This document shows, in pieces, positions 32,561 through 45,688 of a stretch of 64,000 bases of DNA. Each line of letters opens with the position of its first letter. Position 1 is the stretch's first letter. The notes beneath the pieces are model-generated. The model saw nothing but the letters and a program-made list of their open reading frames with translations, had not been told where the DNA came from and did no database searches. This DNA comes from Dendrobium chrysotoxum (lineage: Eukaryota; Streptophyta; Magnoliopsida; Asparagales; Orchidaceae), in NCBI GenBank assembly GCA_019925795.1, contig CM034315.1:28749867-28813866 (forward strand), read 5' to 3'. Position numbers and translations under genes: made by a program.

Positions 32561-32976
32561 CAAGTTTTGCTAAGGCATCCGCCGCAGAGTTGCTTCCACG
32601 AGGAATCCTATACAAAGTTACGATAGGAATCTGCTCGAGCATGTGACTGGTGTAGTGGTGTTACTTGAGGAGATTAGGATTCAAAACCTTAAAGGTTCCT
32701 GTAACCTGGTTGATCGCTAGTTGAGAATCATCAAAGATTTTAATCTCTTGAATCTCCATCAAGATTGTAAGTTCCAAGCCGGTTACCAGAGCTTCGTATT
32801 TAGCCTCGTTGTTTGCGCTCGGCTTTAAAAAATGGTAGGAAAAATGCATCATCCCCTTCCCTGGTGTGATGAAAATTAGGCCAATTCTGGCTTTTTTGGG
32901 GATCATAAATTTTTGTGTTTTGCCTGGTTGAGAGGAGGCCACACCATCAAAGTATAATTCCCATATGGGATCATTG
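32561..32976 (-). pseudogene. Second (archaeal-type) RNase H of element C
   Basis: Minus strand motifs are WELYFDGVASSQ, GLIFITPGKGM, NNEAKYEALVTGLELTI, IKIFDDSQLAINQVTGTF and, further on, NSAADALAKL. This extra RNase H after the RT-connected one is a hallmark of the Tat lineage of Gypsy elements. The acidic residues (DG, NNEAKYEAL, DSQL) are kept, but stops separate it from the RT frame. Confidence 0.85.
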
Positions 32977-34359
32977 GATTACCTTAAACTCATAATTTGT
33001 TCGTCAGGTAAATCATCATTTACAGGAGAATCAACGAGCAGCAGGTGCACTGTAAGGAAGTCGGCAACGACCTGTCCTTTTATTGCACGCAGGGAAATGA
33101 ATGTGATTTCAAATTGGAGTAATATCATAGACCATCGAGCTAAGCATCCTGACAGCGTAGTCCGGGTCATAATATATTGCAAAGGATTGACTTTAGAAAT
33201 CAAACTAATTGAATGAGACAACATATAATGTCTTAGTTTTTGAGCTGTAAAAACTAAAGCAAGATAATGCTTCTTAATTGAAGGATATCAGATTTCTGTA
33301 GGAAGGAGCCTTCTACTAAGGTAATAGAGAGCGTTCTCTTTCCCTTCATCGTTGACATGAGCTAATAGGGAACCTAAAGAATCATCTAGGGCCGCAGTGT
33401 AAAGAATCAAGGGTTTGCATGGAACAGGAGCTGCCAAAACTAGCGGATTTGTGAGGTATTCTTTGATATTGTCAAAAGCACTTTGACACTTCTCGTTCCA
33501 TATGAATCTAACATCTTTCTTAGCAAGGACTGAGAAAGGTTGACATCTTCCAGAAAGGTTAGATATAAATCTCCTTATATACGCCAGCCTACCTTGGAGG
33601 GATCTAAATTGGGTAAGGCTCTTAGGAGGCGGCATATTTAAGATTGCTTCAATTTTGGAGGGATCAATCTCAATCCCACAGTGCCTCACTATGAATCCTA
33701 AGAATTTTCCTGAAGTAACGCCAAAAGCGCACTTTAAGGGGTTCATTTTAAGATCGTAGCGGTGCAACCGCTCGAAAATAATTCTTAAGTCATAAAGATG
33801 AGCCTCTTTAACTTTGCTCTTGGCTCTTGACAACTAGGTTATCGATATAACACTCAACTTGATTGTGAATTAAGTCATCAAAGATATGGGTCATGGCCCG
33901 CTGATAGGTTGCACCGGCATTCTTAAGGCCAAATGACATCACTTTATAACAGAAGATCCCTATAGGGGTCCTGAATGTAGTATTCTTCTCATCTTTTGGG
34001 GCCATCCTGATTTGATTGTAACCAGAGAAGCCATCAATGAAGGAGAAAACAGCATGCGATGAGGAAATATCCACCATAAGTTCAGGTATGGGTAAAGGGA
34101 ATTCATCCTTGGGACATGCCTTATTAAGATCTCTATAGTCGACGTAAATTCAAATTTGACCGTTCTTCTTTCGGACTGGCATGATGTTAGTTACCCAAGA
34201 AGGATATTGTTCTTCTCGGATGAACCAGACATCAGTCAATTTCTTAATTTCAGAAATAACTTATTGCTCGATCTCCAAACGCATGTATCGAGGAGCTTGT
34301 TTAACATGAATGGCATCGTGCCTGATTTCAAGTTTATGGACTGCCACATCAGTGGATAG
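32977..34359 (-). pseudogene. Reverse transcriptase and first RNase H of element C (Gypsy)
   Basis: The minus strand encodes SWVTNIMPVRKKNGQI, VDYRDLNKACPKDEFPLP, FSFIDGFSGYNQIRM, TFRTPIGIFCYKVMSFGLKNAGATYQRAM and the catalytic block at 33838-33849. That block reads YIDN instead of YxDD, so the second catalytic Asp has become Asn. Then come LKMNPLKCAFGV, GKFLGFIV, QSLQGRLAYIRRFI and the connection/RNase H part (CKPLILYTAALDDSLG, ALYYLSRRLL). A frameshift follows YIDN and several stops occur. RT would be inactive. Confidence 0.93.
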
Positions 34360-35150
34360 ACCTGGCATTTCATCGTATGTCCAGGCGAAGTAGTCCCTAA
34401 AATCAAAAAGAAGTTGTATCAGATCCTGAGACTCATCCTCTCTCAATAGGGTACTTATAAAAGTGGGGCGAGGGTTGTTGTCAATTCCTAGGTTGATTTC
34501 TCTTAGCTCATCGACTGTCAATTTAATCTCTTTCTCAAATTCAGGGGGTGCATCCCGAACTTGAAGTTCACCGGGATCATCTAAAGTCTCCAAACAAAGT
34601 TCGTCGAGGGGACCAACGTCTTCAGTAGGGATATTTTGAGATTCGAGGTGATAAGTTATCATTAAGCAGTATTCATCATCATCAAATAAACTAACAGTAC
34701 CAAAGCCGATACCACTTATAGGATTTTTAATGATCTTTATTTTCCAAATATTCTCGTGGTATCTAGCTTGTCCCTTAGTCCATCGATACGGTACGGGACC
34801 TTTGGAAAAAGAATTCTTTACACAAACAGGAAAGTAGCGAAAAGGTAATTCTATTAATTCATTGAAATCTGTCTCCTCGAGGGTTACATCACCTTCTTCC
34901 CTTGAGGAGGAGGGGCCAAGGAAGAATTTCTGGACTTTCCTTATTTCACCGCTTAGGTTAGGAGCCTCTTTAATCTCTAACCCTATAACTCTGCTAGCCT
35001 ACAGTGGGGTCAGGGACAGGGTCTCAATTCTCCTACTAAGCTTTTCATACATTGTCAATTCAGGCTTGCCACTTCAACCTTTAGAATATCAACCTCAGGG
35101 TCACTATCTTGATCTAAAGTGAATTCAAACTTTGGAGAAGCATTTATATT
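34261..35150 (-). pseudogene. Protease-RT linker of element C
   Basis: The minus strand frame at 34261-34662 reads DAPPEFE, FRDYFAWTYDEMPGLSTDVAVHKL, which is the lead-in to Gypsy RT. Upstream (34663-35150) coding sequence continues in pieces with stops and frame changes, e.g. NASPKFEFTLDQDSDPEVD directly after the protease ORF stop. Ogre elements have an intron in this place; I cannot identify splice sites here. Confidence 0.65.
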
Positions 35151-36737
35151 TTAGTAATCAAAAGGAATTTCAACCCCCCATTTTTTTAGCTCATCATCAG
35201 AGCTTGACTTCGGATTAATATACACCGGGGTTGCTCTTATTTTAAATGAGGCACGACCTCGACCCCGTGCCCTTTGGGCCATCCTCCCACCTCTTTGAGG
35301 TAACATGTTTGGAGGCCTAAGGACAACGATGTCAAGCTCATCCTTACTATCTGATCCTTGTATCTCTTGATCTTTTTTCTTTTCTTTTCCTTTCTCTTTT
35401 CCTTTTGATTCTTGATCTTGATTAGAAATTTGCTCATTCTCTTTCTCCGTAATTTTGATCTCAACTTTAGAGTAAGGAGGGGACCCTTTCGGTATGAAAT
35501 ATGCAGCATCCTCGTAGATCCCTATTTCTTGAATTAAGAATGGTTGCAAATCACCCTTGATTACATGTTCAATGCCATCTCGTTGGTACTTGACGCATTG
35601 ATGTAGGGTAGATGGAACCATTTTGTATTCATGAATCCAAGGCCTACCTAGGAGCACATTGAAGGAAGTTGCCGAGTCAATAATATAAAATTTCTCTTCG
35701 GCTTTTAATTCTCCTATCTCTAACAGAAGGGAAATTGAACCCAAAGCCCTCTCGCCCTTCTCGTTGAACCCACGTAGCACCAACCTGTCAGTGGTGAGCT
35801 TACTGGTATCAACCCTAAGATAGGCGAGGGTTTTTACATTCATCACATTGACTGATGCACCCGGATCAATAAGGACTCTTGATATCTTAAAGTTTCCTAC
35901 ACCAACAGTAATGTAGAGGGGGCAATTATGATCGGCAGTTCCCAACAGTAGATCTTCATCTGAAAATATCACCCCTGGGACTTCTTTGAAGTATAGAGTT
36001 TCATCTTTCGAGGTTGAAGCCAATTGAGCAAGGCAAATTTCAGGGTCGAGGAGTGCTTTGATTAAAGACTCTCTCATTTCCTTAGAGAGAATGAGAGCAT
36101 TGTAAATACTCAACTTGGTTGGAAACTTTCTAAGATGAGCGAGAACATTGTAGTTAACCTTAGGAACAACAGATTCGAACCCCGGTGGAATCAAAGGAAA
36201 ATCAGGATATTTAGGAGAATATGGAATTGGATCATTAGGGACAACTCGCTTGCCCTTTTCCTGAGGAGGGAGCCTAGGGGGTAAGACTTTGCCGTCATAA
36301 AATTGTACCTCTACGATTGAATCGGGAGGACAAACTATGGGGGACTTTACGCTCTCCATAGGCTGTACATCGTCGCTATATGAAGAGGAGTCAGAATCTA
36401 AAAGTTCTATCACGATAGGCTTCCCAGTGAAATTAATTTCAGGGAGATCGCTATCTGATAAGATCTTAAGTTCTACACCTTCTTTAGAAGTCAAATATGG
36501 AAGGTTGAGTTTTTGAAGATTCGGATTGATCTCAACAAGATTTTGAATTTTTTTGGAAGTGTTATCAATTTGCATGTCATTCTCAAGGTCAATCATCAAA
36601 ATAGATGCAGAAGGATGTTTTTTTATTAATTTTGCGACCCTTTGCCTTTGATGGGGCAAAGTAAAAGTCAGATTACAGGAGTGGGGATGGGGCTTTAATG
36701 CCACCATCAGCCGCTCGAATACATCTCTCATCAACAT
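35151..36737 (-). CDS. Gag C-terminus/protease ORF of element C, open for 528 codons
   Basis: The longest open frame of the transposons here. The first 150 residues are a charged linker. Around residues 170-210 it reads PYSPKYPDFPLIPPGFES and VLAHLRKFPTKLSIYNAL. Residues 270-400 form the retropepsin: LIDPGASVNVM (active site DPGAS at 291-295, about 35853-35867, where DTGAS or DSGAS is usual), LVLRGF.EKGERALG, FNVLLGRPWIHE. The tail has a Lys/Glu-rich run and an Arg-rich patch (RMAQRARGRGR). It ends at a TAA after IPFDY, after which homologous coding sequence continues, so the stop may be secondary. Confidence 0.88.
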   Translation of the reverse strand: MLMRDVFERLMVALKPHPHSCNLTFTLPHQRQRVAKLIKKHPSASILMIDLENDMQIDNTSKKIQNLVEINPNLQKLNLPYLTSKEGVELKILSDSDLPEINFTGKPIVIELLDSDSSSYSDDVQPMESVKSPIVCPPDSIVEVQFYDGKVLPPRLPPQEKGKRVVPNDPIPYSPKYPDFPLIPPGFESVVPKVNYNVLAHLRKFPTKLSIYNALILSKEMRESLIKALLDPEICLAQLASTSKDETLYFKEVPGVIFSDEDLLLGTADHNCPLYITVGVGNFKISRVLIDPGASVNVMNVKTLAYLRVDTSKLTTDRLVLRGFNEKGERALGSISLLLEIGELKAEEKFYIIDSATSFNVLLGRPWIHEYKMVPSTLHQCVKYQRDGIEHVIKGDLQPFLIQEIGIYEDAAYFIPKGSPPYSKVEIKITEKENEQISNQDQESKGKEKGKEKKKDQEIQGSDSKDELDIVVLRPPNMLPQRGGRMAQRARGRGRASFKIRATPVYINPKSSSDDELKKWGVEIPFDY

Positions 36738-36828
36738 ACTTCCTCTCTACAAAAGTATCTCTCTTTTCTTTTTCATCTAATATAGTAGTTCATATGACTA
36801 CTAGAGAGGGAAGCAGCTCAACATCCTC

Positions 36829-39800
36829 CTACGAAGCATCCAAGTCAACCTCCCAAATCAGGCCCTGGGTTATCGTGGGCATCTGTTGAGAAAGATGAAA
36901 AGACTTGTTAATCGACCTTTTAAGTGCCCGAGATAATGCAATATCCCAATCATCTTCAACAGAAAGAGAAGTATTAAGAGTATTACTTGAGATAATTTTG
37001 ATTGAAGCTTGTTCTGGGTCTACCAAATATTCGTTAGGGATGATGATGTTACCTTGCTTGAGATTCTTCTCTACCCAATCTTTGAAAACAACGCAATCTT
37101 CGATCGGATGTCCTAGTATACGATAGTAAGGGCAATACTTAGGATCATCCTTCTTATCCGCCTATTCTGACCTTCTAGCTTCGGGCAGTTGGAAATCTGG
37201 TTTCTTTTGAAGGCTCCTAAAGATTTTCCTTATTAACTCTCTCTTAAAAGGGTAAGGTCTATCCAACCTATCTTTAATGTAAGTCGAGTAAGGTTTCCTA
37301 GGAGGCTGAGAAGTAAATTGGAATGGCTATTTTTGAACTGGTGGAGGTGGAGGGGCACTAACCTGGCTGCTTCCCCTTATCTACAGCTGATACTGTGGCT
37401 TTCTTTTCAAATGATTTGATTGGCTTGTCAATCTTCTTTTCATCAAAAAGATCCTTCAAGAATGACATCTTGGGAGCCTCTTCCTGTAGGTTACTTGCCT
37501 TATTCAAAAGTTTCTCAAAAGTTTTTATAGTGAAACCCGTTAAGGAGGAAAGCAACAGGCCCATGAATATTCTTCAGAAGAATTTCCACTACATGTTGCT
37601 CCTACAGCTGGGGTTCACACTTCATCAAAATGTTTCGCCACCTTAAGATGTACTCAACTAGAGACTCTCCCGGCTTTTATTTTTCAATGACCAGATAGCC
37701 CACTGTAGTGCGCTGCTGTGCTCCAGAAAATCTCTTTAAGAATAGATTTTCTAGCTCATTAATGGTTCTTACTAAACCATTAGGAAAATCTACGTACCAT
37801 TCAAAAGCTATGCCGGAGAGACTACTAACAAATTGGTGAAAGAGTAGAACATCTGACCCCTCAGGATTTCAATAACTTGCACGAAAGTGGGCCAGATGCT
37901 GTCTCAGATTTTTAATTCCAGTAAAAATTTTAAAAGATGGTAGCACAAAGCCCTTAGGGTAAGAAACCAAATCGTATTCCTCGGGGTAGGGTCTACCCTT
38001 TGGAATAGATGTAGTTCCTTGCTATTGGGCTAAGGCCTCCCTTACCTGATCCTCGATCAGTTGCTTGATGTCTTTCTGGGCCGGTACTCAGGGAAAGACT
38101 AGGGTGGCTAAAGGAACTGTTAGCTGAGCTGGGAGGTCCGGTAAAGCTGGCTGCTGAACAGGTAGGGGTGCTGAAGTGGGCTCTGGGATTCTAGAACTGG
38201 ATTCTGCTCTCTTTGCTCTGTCAGTGATTTCTCAAGTAGATAGATGCAATTCAAGGGAAGTCTCCTGTGACTTGTCTAGTCTTTGTTGCATTTCTTTAAC
38301 TTGTAACAACATTTCTGCTACTTGTGCTTCCAGGTTCTTGATATGCTGCTCGTCCCTAGCTCTCACTGACTCATCAGAATCTGAATCAACGGCTGCCGAA
38401 CCCTCCTCTTTGCCAGATCAGCGTTTACTTGGTTCAATTTCTTTAACGGACCCTCTAGTCTCAACCATATAGATATCACCAACAGGAACGTCTTCCTCTA
38501 CGAGCATGTCATCTAGTTCTGGATCAAATGCCTCTTCAACTTCCTTATTTCCCAAGATATCTCTAATCTCTTATATTATATCATCGACAGGTCTTCCCTC
38601 AACTAACTAAATGTCGATGGATAAGTATTCCTTATAGTGATCATTTCTTCAAACTCTTCTTCCCCCATCTTGGCAAGAACTTCTTGGTCCTTTAAATCAT
38701 CAGCAGTAGGCTCTGCTACTAATTGATCTAGCATTTCTTGGTCCTCGTCTAGCACTATCCCCTCCCCCCTGACTATCCTGGGGTCGATAGTCATGAGGGT
38801 GACATCCTTAATAGGGTGAGGGATATCTGACTCAATTGGTGACGGAGGAGCTTGAACAGCGGGAACTCCGACATTAATAGGAACAGAATCCTCACATCCC
38901 TGAATAGGGAGTCAGGGGACTTCAACAGAGAATTGGGCTGAATCTCTGATCTGAACCCCAACAGATCTGGTCAACTTTATCGGCATATAGGGTTCATTTA
39001 GAAGCATGGGCCTCTTACCCATAATATCAACTGGTCGCATGTCTTTGATAATCTCTTTTGACTTGGCTATCACAGGGGCCAACTTTGGAAATCTCGAAGG
39101 AGGAACTGAAGGTCTACCACTGAGAGGGTGACCCCTACCAGATCCGGTTAAAATTATTTCTTTCGTCTTCGGAGACGGGATACGATGCACCCAGTGATAT
39201 CCATCCACTAGCACTGAAGTCAATGGCTGTTTAACAAACTTCTTATTTCTCTTCACTGGCTGCGGAGTCAAGTTTCTTATTTCAGACTTTTCTTCTTTTA
39301 AAACTTCTTTTTCAAGTTTATGAGAGATCACCCCCTTTAGGTGTCTCATGTACTGCTCCTTAGTCTAGCCCGTCTGGGCAGCACAAGTGTGAATGATATT
39401 CCTTAACATTCTTGTTCTCAAAGTATGCTTCTCCTTTGGAGTTCTCATAACTGAGTAATCGACCGGGCTAGGTGGGGAGCTAGCAATCCTAACAACTCTC
39501 TCTTCCCCTGTAGCAGCTGTGAGGGGATGAAAACGACTCCCTTTCAGGAGTGGAGAAGATGCAGGGATAGGCAGCTCCTCAACAACCTCAGGCTCAACTA
39601 GACTTAAAGCTTTCTACTCAGCTATTTTTCTAGATTTGGTGATCTTCTTCCTCACCCTTCTCAAGTAGTTCTTCCTGGCATTCTTGCTTCCAAACAGTGG
39701 TCCAAAACTAGAAGATCCCTTCATAACAGTGGACATAGCCTCAGATTTCTTCTCCTCATCCTGGACTAAAGGTGCAGAAGGTGTAAGGGTAGCACCTGCT

Positions 39801-40018
39801 GCCAACTCTAGCATGGGGGGAAGGTCACTCGTTGCCCCCACTACCAACTCAACTACTGGACCATTCTTATCGCCCTCAATGGCGAGGCTAAGGATTATTC
39901 CACCATTCACTAACAGTTTTAATGACTTAAATCCCATCCCAAACTGAATCGTATTATTATGGATCAGTTCTTCAACTTGGAGGTCTCGATCAATTGAGAA
40001 CAACAATTTTCCAGCCAT
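36829..40018 (-). pseudogene. Leader ORF and Gag of element C
   Basis: A minus strand frame starts at 40018 (MAGKLLFSIDRDLQVEEL) and stays in one frame to about 37350, broken by several stops. It holds a long charged region (39349-38912, then acidic 38794-38603) and a coiled-coil stretch near 38380-38250. The Gag core has SGIAFEWY, LENLFLKRFSG and ESLVEYILRWR, near 37850-37600. Frame changes near 37350 and 36800 precede a zinc-knuckle-like CPYYRILGHPIEDC (near 37085-37130) and VFKDWVEKN. A large extra region before Gag is typical of Ogre-type Tat elements. Confidence 0.8.
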
Positions 40019-40123
40019 TACAGTTGCTTGAATTAATTGAGATTTGAAGAGGAGAAGTTTTGAATCAGAATTTTGAATTTGAAATTTGACCAGAAATTCT
40101 CTATTTTTTATCATGTAACTCAA

Positions 40124-41152
40124 ATTATAAAACTATAATCCGATATCCGATGATAAGATATAGAAATTAATTTTGACTTGAAGAAAACTTGAACTATCGT
40201 TGTATATGCTTAACTACAAGAGAATGTTGTAGAAAGACATATAGCAATGATGATCTAGATTTGACTTGAATGGATTTGAATGAAAATTTAACATTTTGGA
40301 ACTTGAAAGATTTTCCTTGAGCATTTGAACCTCAATAGGTTAAATTTTACTTCATCCTGATGGTTAACAAATTTCAAGAAGTGTCAAGAAGTTTCAACTC
40401 GACTCTCTTATCTGACTGATTAGGTTAAGGATAAGATGTAAGACATCAGAGATTCACTTGATAGAAAGATTAAATCTCAAATTTGAGTTTAAGGGTGATT
40501 AGATTCGTATTGTATATGTTATACCACAAGAGCGTGTTGTAGTAATATATATTATAATAGAAGTTGAATTTGATATGAAAGGGATTTCAGAAACTCAAAA
40601 AAAAAAAAAAAATCTGGCAGCATCTCCCCTTATTTTTTGAAACTCAAGATGTTGAATTTGCAATGAACAGAAAGGTTTACAAAATTTGGGGGAAATTCTT
40701 AAAAGTCGACCCGGCTCTTTCATCCAAAAGAATTGTTTGGGAGTGAAATGTCAAAGACCGACTATACCAGAAGAATTGAAGTTTTGAACTAAATTTGAAG
40801 AGGTATAATTTTATTGGAGACTTGAAATTTTGATTTTGAGAGTGAAGGATCTTCGTGAATTATGAAACTTAGCATGCAGGGATTTATTTGAGCATGCGAG
40901 TTTGCAATGTATACGGGATAGTTTTGAAAAGCTTGGCTTGGCTCTTTCGTTCTACCAATGAACTTGGAGGCAAAATGTCAAAGCAGACCAAGAGGGAGGT
41001 TTCCTACACTCACATCTCTTTTCACATGTCTTAATTGAGTTGGCCACACTCGCCCAAGGGAGAAATGGGTAGAGGGACCAACGGAAGAAAGGTAGTCAAA
41101 ACTACCAATGCAATAAAATTTATATCGCTATTAAAGATGGAGAGAGAGATTT
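40124..41152 (-). other. 5' untranslated leader of element C
   Basis: Between the primer-binding site and the first coding frame. It contains short direct repeats: the string around CACAAGAGCGTGTTGTAG appears near 40200 and 40520, and two GAAATGTCAAAG-type blocks appear near 40740 and 40980. An A-run lies near 40600. I see no gene. Confidence 0.6.
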
Positions 41153-41170
41153 TCCCCAGCGGAGTCGCCA
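41153..41170 (-). other. Primer-binding site of element C
   Basis: The minus strand TGGCGACTCCGCTGGGGA lies three bases inside the LTR end. I recall this type of site (arginine tRNA complement) as characteristic of Ogre/Tat elements. It fixes 41174-49824 as the 5' LTR of a minus strand element. Confidence 0.88.
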
Positions 41171-44009
41171 TTTTATTTTGATTGAAAAATATAAACATAT
41201 ATTTAGTTTTGAAAAAGTTAATTATCTTTGGGAATATGCTTAATTTCTGGAATTTTTAGTTTCAAAATTGAGCACTCATTATGAATGATAAATCACCTTG
41301 AGAGGTGAACATATCGTTTTGTAATGGATTCAAATTTCAAATCCTTATATTTACCCTGGTTATCATAATCAAACTCAAGGAGAAACAACATATAATCCCG
41401 AAGGGTCAAAATGATGTTTAATCCAATATTTGACTACGATAATCTAGCAAAGACATCATTAATTTCATGATCAAAGTCATAATAATAGAACGACATATCT
41501 ATCTGGAGAAAGAACATATCGCTTATTATTAATTATTTGAAAATGATGATAATGATCATTATATTTGATTTTCCCAAAGATAATTAATTAAGGTTTTAAA
41601 TATTTTAATTTTTTAAAAATATGGTCTTGGTTTTTAAACCTCCTACGAGCTCAAGCCCTCATAGTTAATTACACCATAGGAAACTAGAAAATTTCCTACG
41701 AATACTCTCGATTAAAATAGCAATATGAATTTTATTTAAGAGTTCCAAAGTTTAATGTCAAAAGAGGTAGGGACTGGAATTTCAAATGGGAATGGATCAA
41801 AATTGAACACTTATTCTGGAGTCAAAGGAGGAAGGGTAGGAGGTGTTTTAAGATTCTGAATTACTTTAGAAACACCCCAACCTATCCTAAGTATTGCGCT
41901 TGAATTTGATTAAAAAAGATTTAAGTTTGAATGATTGATTTTGTTAGAAATTGAGAATTAGATTCTCATAAGTTGAGGGCTTAAGATTAAAAATTTGCCT
42001 CAGATCCTAAGTTTAAAGTGGGTACTGAGAATCAGTGACCCGGATCCTAACTAATGCAATGCAGTCCTGGACTTACCCCGGCCTGGATTAGGGAGGTAGC
42101 TAAACCACCTAAACGCTTCAAAACTATGTGTCCGGTCTTTTATGAATGAGTGGTTAGGGACATTGTTTAAGATTAAGTTTTAAGGAGTTGGGGTCAACAT
42201 CTAGAGCATATTCCTAATTGACCCCTTGACATATGTTGGGTAAAGTGCTTAAGCTAAAAATACAATTAAGAATTAGACTCAATTTTAATTTATATTTAAT
42301 GTAATGAATGCTAGTTAACTTGATGAAATGCTTAAAATCAAAATGAATCAATTTTAAAATTAGGCTTAAAAATAAGTTTTATCCTAGAGATTGCACAACA
42401 TCCCCTAGGACAAAACTGCACCCTAATAAATCAAGTGGTCTGCCAAAACCCGCAGGCGGGGAGGTGCCTAACAAGGAAGAGAAGATTCAATATGAATGCA
42501 TGAAAAACCCCCGGCGAGTTCGGGCTTACTTCTTAAAAGCGTTAGAGTTTCTATCTGAGCCTAAAGTTTTTAATTTTAATTAAAGTAGGAATAGTTTGAC
42601 CGTACCCTCACAAGCCTCCGATCGGGTTCCAGACTAAATCAAAATCGACATACAAGAATCAGTAAAAAAATTATTAAAAGCATACAATCCTAATATCACA
42701 ATCAACACAACAATTCAATCAATTAAATAATCAAATCAATTAAATTATAACTCAAATTAAAAGTCCATTTGGCAAGTGCCACTTAATTGTACAACCCAAG
42801 GTCTGCAGGAAAAGTAAAGTGGCCAGGTACCACTAACTATAACCCGGATTCTACTCCTAAGACTCAAGTGACCTTGAGAATAGGTCTTCTCGTTCTTCAT
42901 TTCTTCATCTTCTTGAAACTCCTTGGATCGTCGGGTCTGGGTATCCAAATGAAAAGAAACTCCCCTTGGATAAGGGTGTTATCTTTTCTCTTTGGATACT
43001 TTAAAGTCATCCAAATTTGAATTTCCAAATAGAAATAGACTCTCCCCTAAGGGATGTCCCTTCCTCTTTGGATTGTAAATTGGAAGCTTAAACATCCCAT
43101 TCTCAAGTCACTTTAAACAATTTACAACTCAATTTACATTTAAATTACATTAATTAAAATTAAAAAAAAATCTAGACTCGATCTTGTAGGGTTATCCTAA
43201 TAATCAACAGTTAATATTTGACATCCCAAGCATTTGATATGTAGAAATTTAAATGCTCAATCACAGCCACACTTGTCCATGCTCTTTTATTTTAAAGGGG
43301 GACTTAAGCATTCTGGAGCATTAGCAGAAAACAGTATTAACTTTAAAGTTTTAATTATTACCCCTTTAATTTAATTGCCCTGTACAAGCATGGCCACTTG
43401 CATAAGATTGAATTAGTACAAATCATTGCTAACCTAGGGGTAGATCTAATGTACAATCAATCATAACACAGAATTTAGTAAGTAAATAAATAATCACATC
43501 AATATCAATCACTTAAATCTAACAACCAACATGCAGTGAAAACCACCGAAAGCCCAGCACACGCAAGTAGCAGAAAAGTAAACACCGGCCTAGCCTAAAA
43601 CTAGAGTTGGTTGTCCTAGAAAACCATCTAAAGTGTGTGAGGTAGGCTGTGTGGCTTTGATATATCCTAAGTAGGGTACTTGATTGAAGTTGTTTAATGT
43701 TCTGGTGTGTTGAAAGGTTTGAGGGAGATTTTAATTAAGGTTTAAGTCTTAATGATTTGAATTAGATTTTAGAGTTGATATTGATTGTTTGTGGGATACC
43801 ACCTTTGTTGCACACCAAGGCTGTGAAGTTTATTTCACCTTTCTTGGGGCTAATTTAATAGCCTCGCAGGCATGGGTTACCTAGTGGCATCTGGTATAAT
43901 TAAGTGATTTAAGTTTGATTAAGGTTTGAAGATTGATTAATTTTTTAATTAAATTTGATTGATTGCTGGTTATTAAGATCTTAATTTATTTAAGTTTGCC
44001 ATTAATTGG

Positions 44010-44275
44010 TTCATGGCGTTGTGCCACAAGGCTCGAGGAACAAAGCTCCTCAGGACACGTAGCCCAGCAGCCCGGAGTAGTCCAGCCTATAAACCAGATT
44101 AATGTATTTAAATTAAGGATTTTAAATTTAGTTAAATTATTAAGAATCAATTCATTTTAAGTTCAACACTCCTTAGAATCCATTCGTGGTGTTGTGCCAC
44201 CAGGCTCGAGGAACAAAGCCTCCTTAGGACACGTAGCCCCGCAGCCCGGAGTAGTCCAGCCTAAAAATTTCATTT
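44010..44275. repeat. Duplicated 90-base block in the 5' LTR of C
   Basis: The block CTCGAGGAACAAAGC..AGGACACGTAGCCC..GCCCGGAGTAGTCCAGCCTA occurs at 44010-44095 and 44185-44275. The other LTR has one copy (13600-13680). The missing 646 bases of that LTR end at this block, so a deletion there is the simplest explanation. Confidence 0.75.
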
Positions 44276-45609
44276 CAGGAGTGGTTGTTGTATATTAATG
44301 GCTTAGTTGAGTGTTTTAAACATTAATTTAATGTTTTGTAGAATTTGAAATTAATTATTAAAATTTAGAATTTTCTAGATTATTTTAATCATTTAATTAA
44401 GTGGTCAAAAGTTGACTTTTTAATTTAAAGTGTTTTCTAAAATTTTAATATTTTATTAAAATATTAGACCTTAATACGATCAGTTAGATAGTAAGTATGC
44501 TGAAATTGGATTTTTTTATATTTTATTATGAAGGTTTGAAGTTTTGACTTGATTTTAAACTAGGTTTGACCAAAAGTTGACTTTTTTGAATTTAATTGAT
44601 TTCTAGAAATTTGATATTTTTAATAAATATTAGACATTAATATGAGTCATATGCCTTTGATTTTTCCCAATTTGGAGTTCATTTGAATTAGTTATGAATT
44701 TTTGAAGTTTGATGAATTAATTGAATTATTTAATTTGTTTAATTAGAAGGTTTTTATTGATTTGAATCCAAATGACCTTCATACTTCTTGGAATCAACTC
44801 CAAAGGTCAATAATGACCTACGAAGAGATTCCTAAGTGTTTGAGGGAGTTTTGGAATTTTTAATTATTTTTTAATTAATTAAATTAATTAAATACTAGAT
44901 TTCACTTAAAATTAAATTATTCTTAAAATTGATATCAAATCTGGTAGGTTTTAATTTTCATTGATTGAGGATTTTTTTCTGGTCAGTTAGAGGGATTATT
45001 TGTATTTTTTGGATTTATATTTCATTTATTACATTTTTCTAGAAGTTTAGAGGCTTAATTAAGGTTTAAATTTGATTAAGTTAATTAAGGGGCTTAATGA
45101 TCTCAAAATTCAATGAGTATTTTTTTTATGGCGGATAGTGTCACTAAGTTTGAATGGTTTAAGTTTCAAGTCATTAGGAAGTCTACCCTAATTATTAAAT
45201 TTTTCCTAAGTTTTCTAATCGAGCCCTTAATTATTATCCTTAATGTTTAGGTTTGAGTAGGTTTAAATCAAGGTTTTACTAACTCTTGGACAATCCTAAT
45301 TATGCACATACATAAGCACACTCAAATCCTAGATCTAGGAGAAACCTAAGCCTAGGTACAAGTGTGTGTACCTACACATGCAATTAAAATAACTTCAATT
45401 AATTGGAAGACTAACTAATGAGTAATTAAGAAAATAATTACTCATTAATTAGTCAACACTCCCCACCAATTCTATTCAAACACTTTAATTTATGCTTAAA
45501 GTTTCATTAAATCTCTCAACATTAAAGGTTTAAAATACATATATTTTAAAATAGTTTTAAAGTATGTACATATCTATATACGAACCTATATATAAATATA
45601 TAAATATAA

Positions 45610-45617
<8 letters not shown>

Positions 45618-45683
<66 letters not shown>
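45618..45683. repeat. TA dinucleotide repeat in the 5' LTR of C
   Basis: About 33 TA units, much longer than in the other LTR. Shorter tracts are at 46263-46300 and 46378-46404. Confidence 0.95.

Positions 45684-45688
<5 letters not shown>

Noticed and set aside
35237..35509. 90-codon frame overlapping the protease ORF of C
   Set aside because: It is a shadow in another frame of the Lys/Glu-rich tail of the protease ORF.
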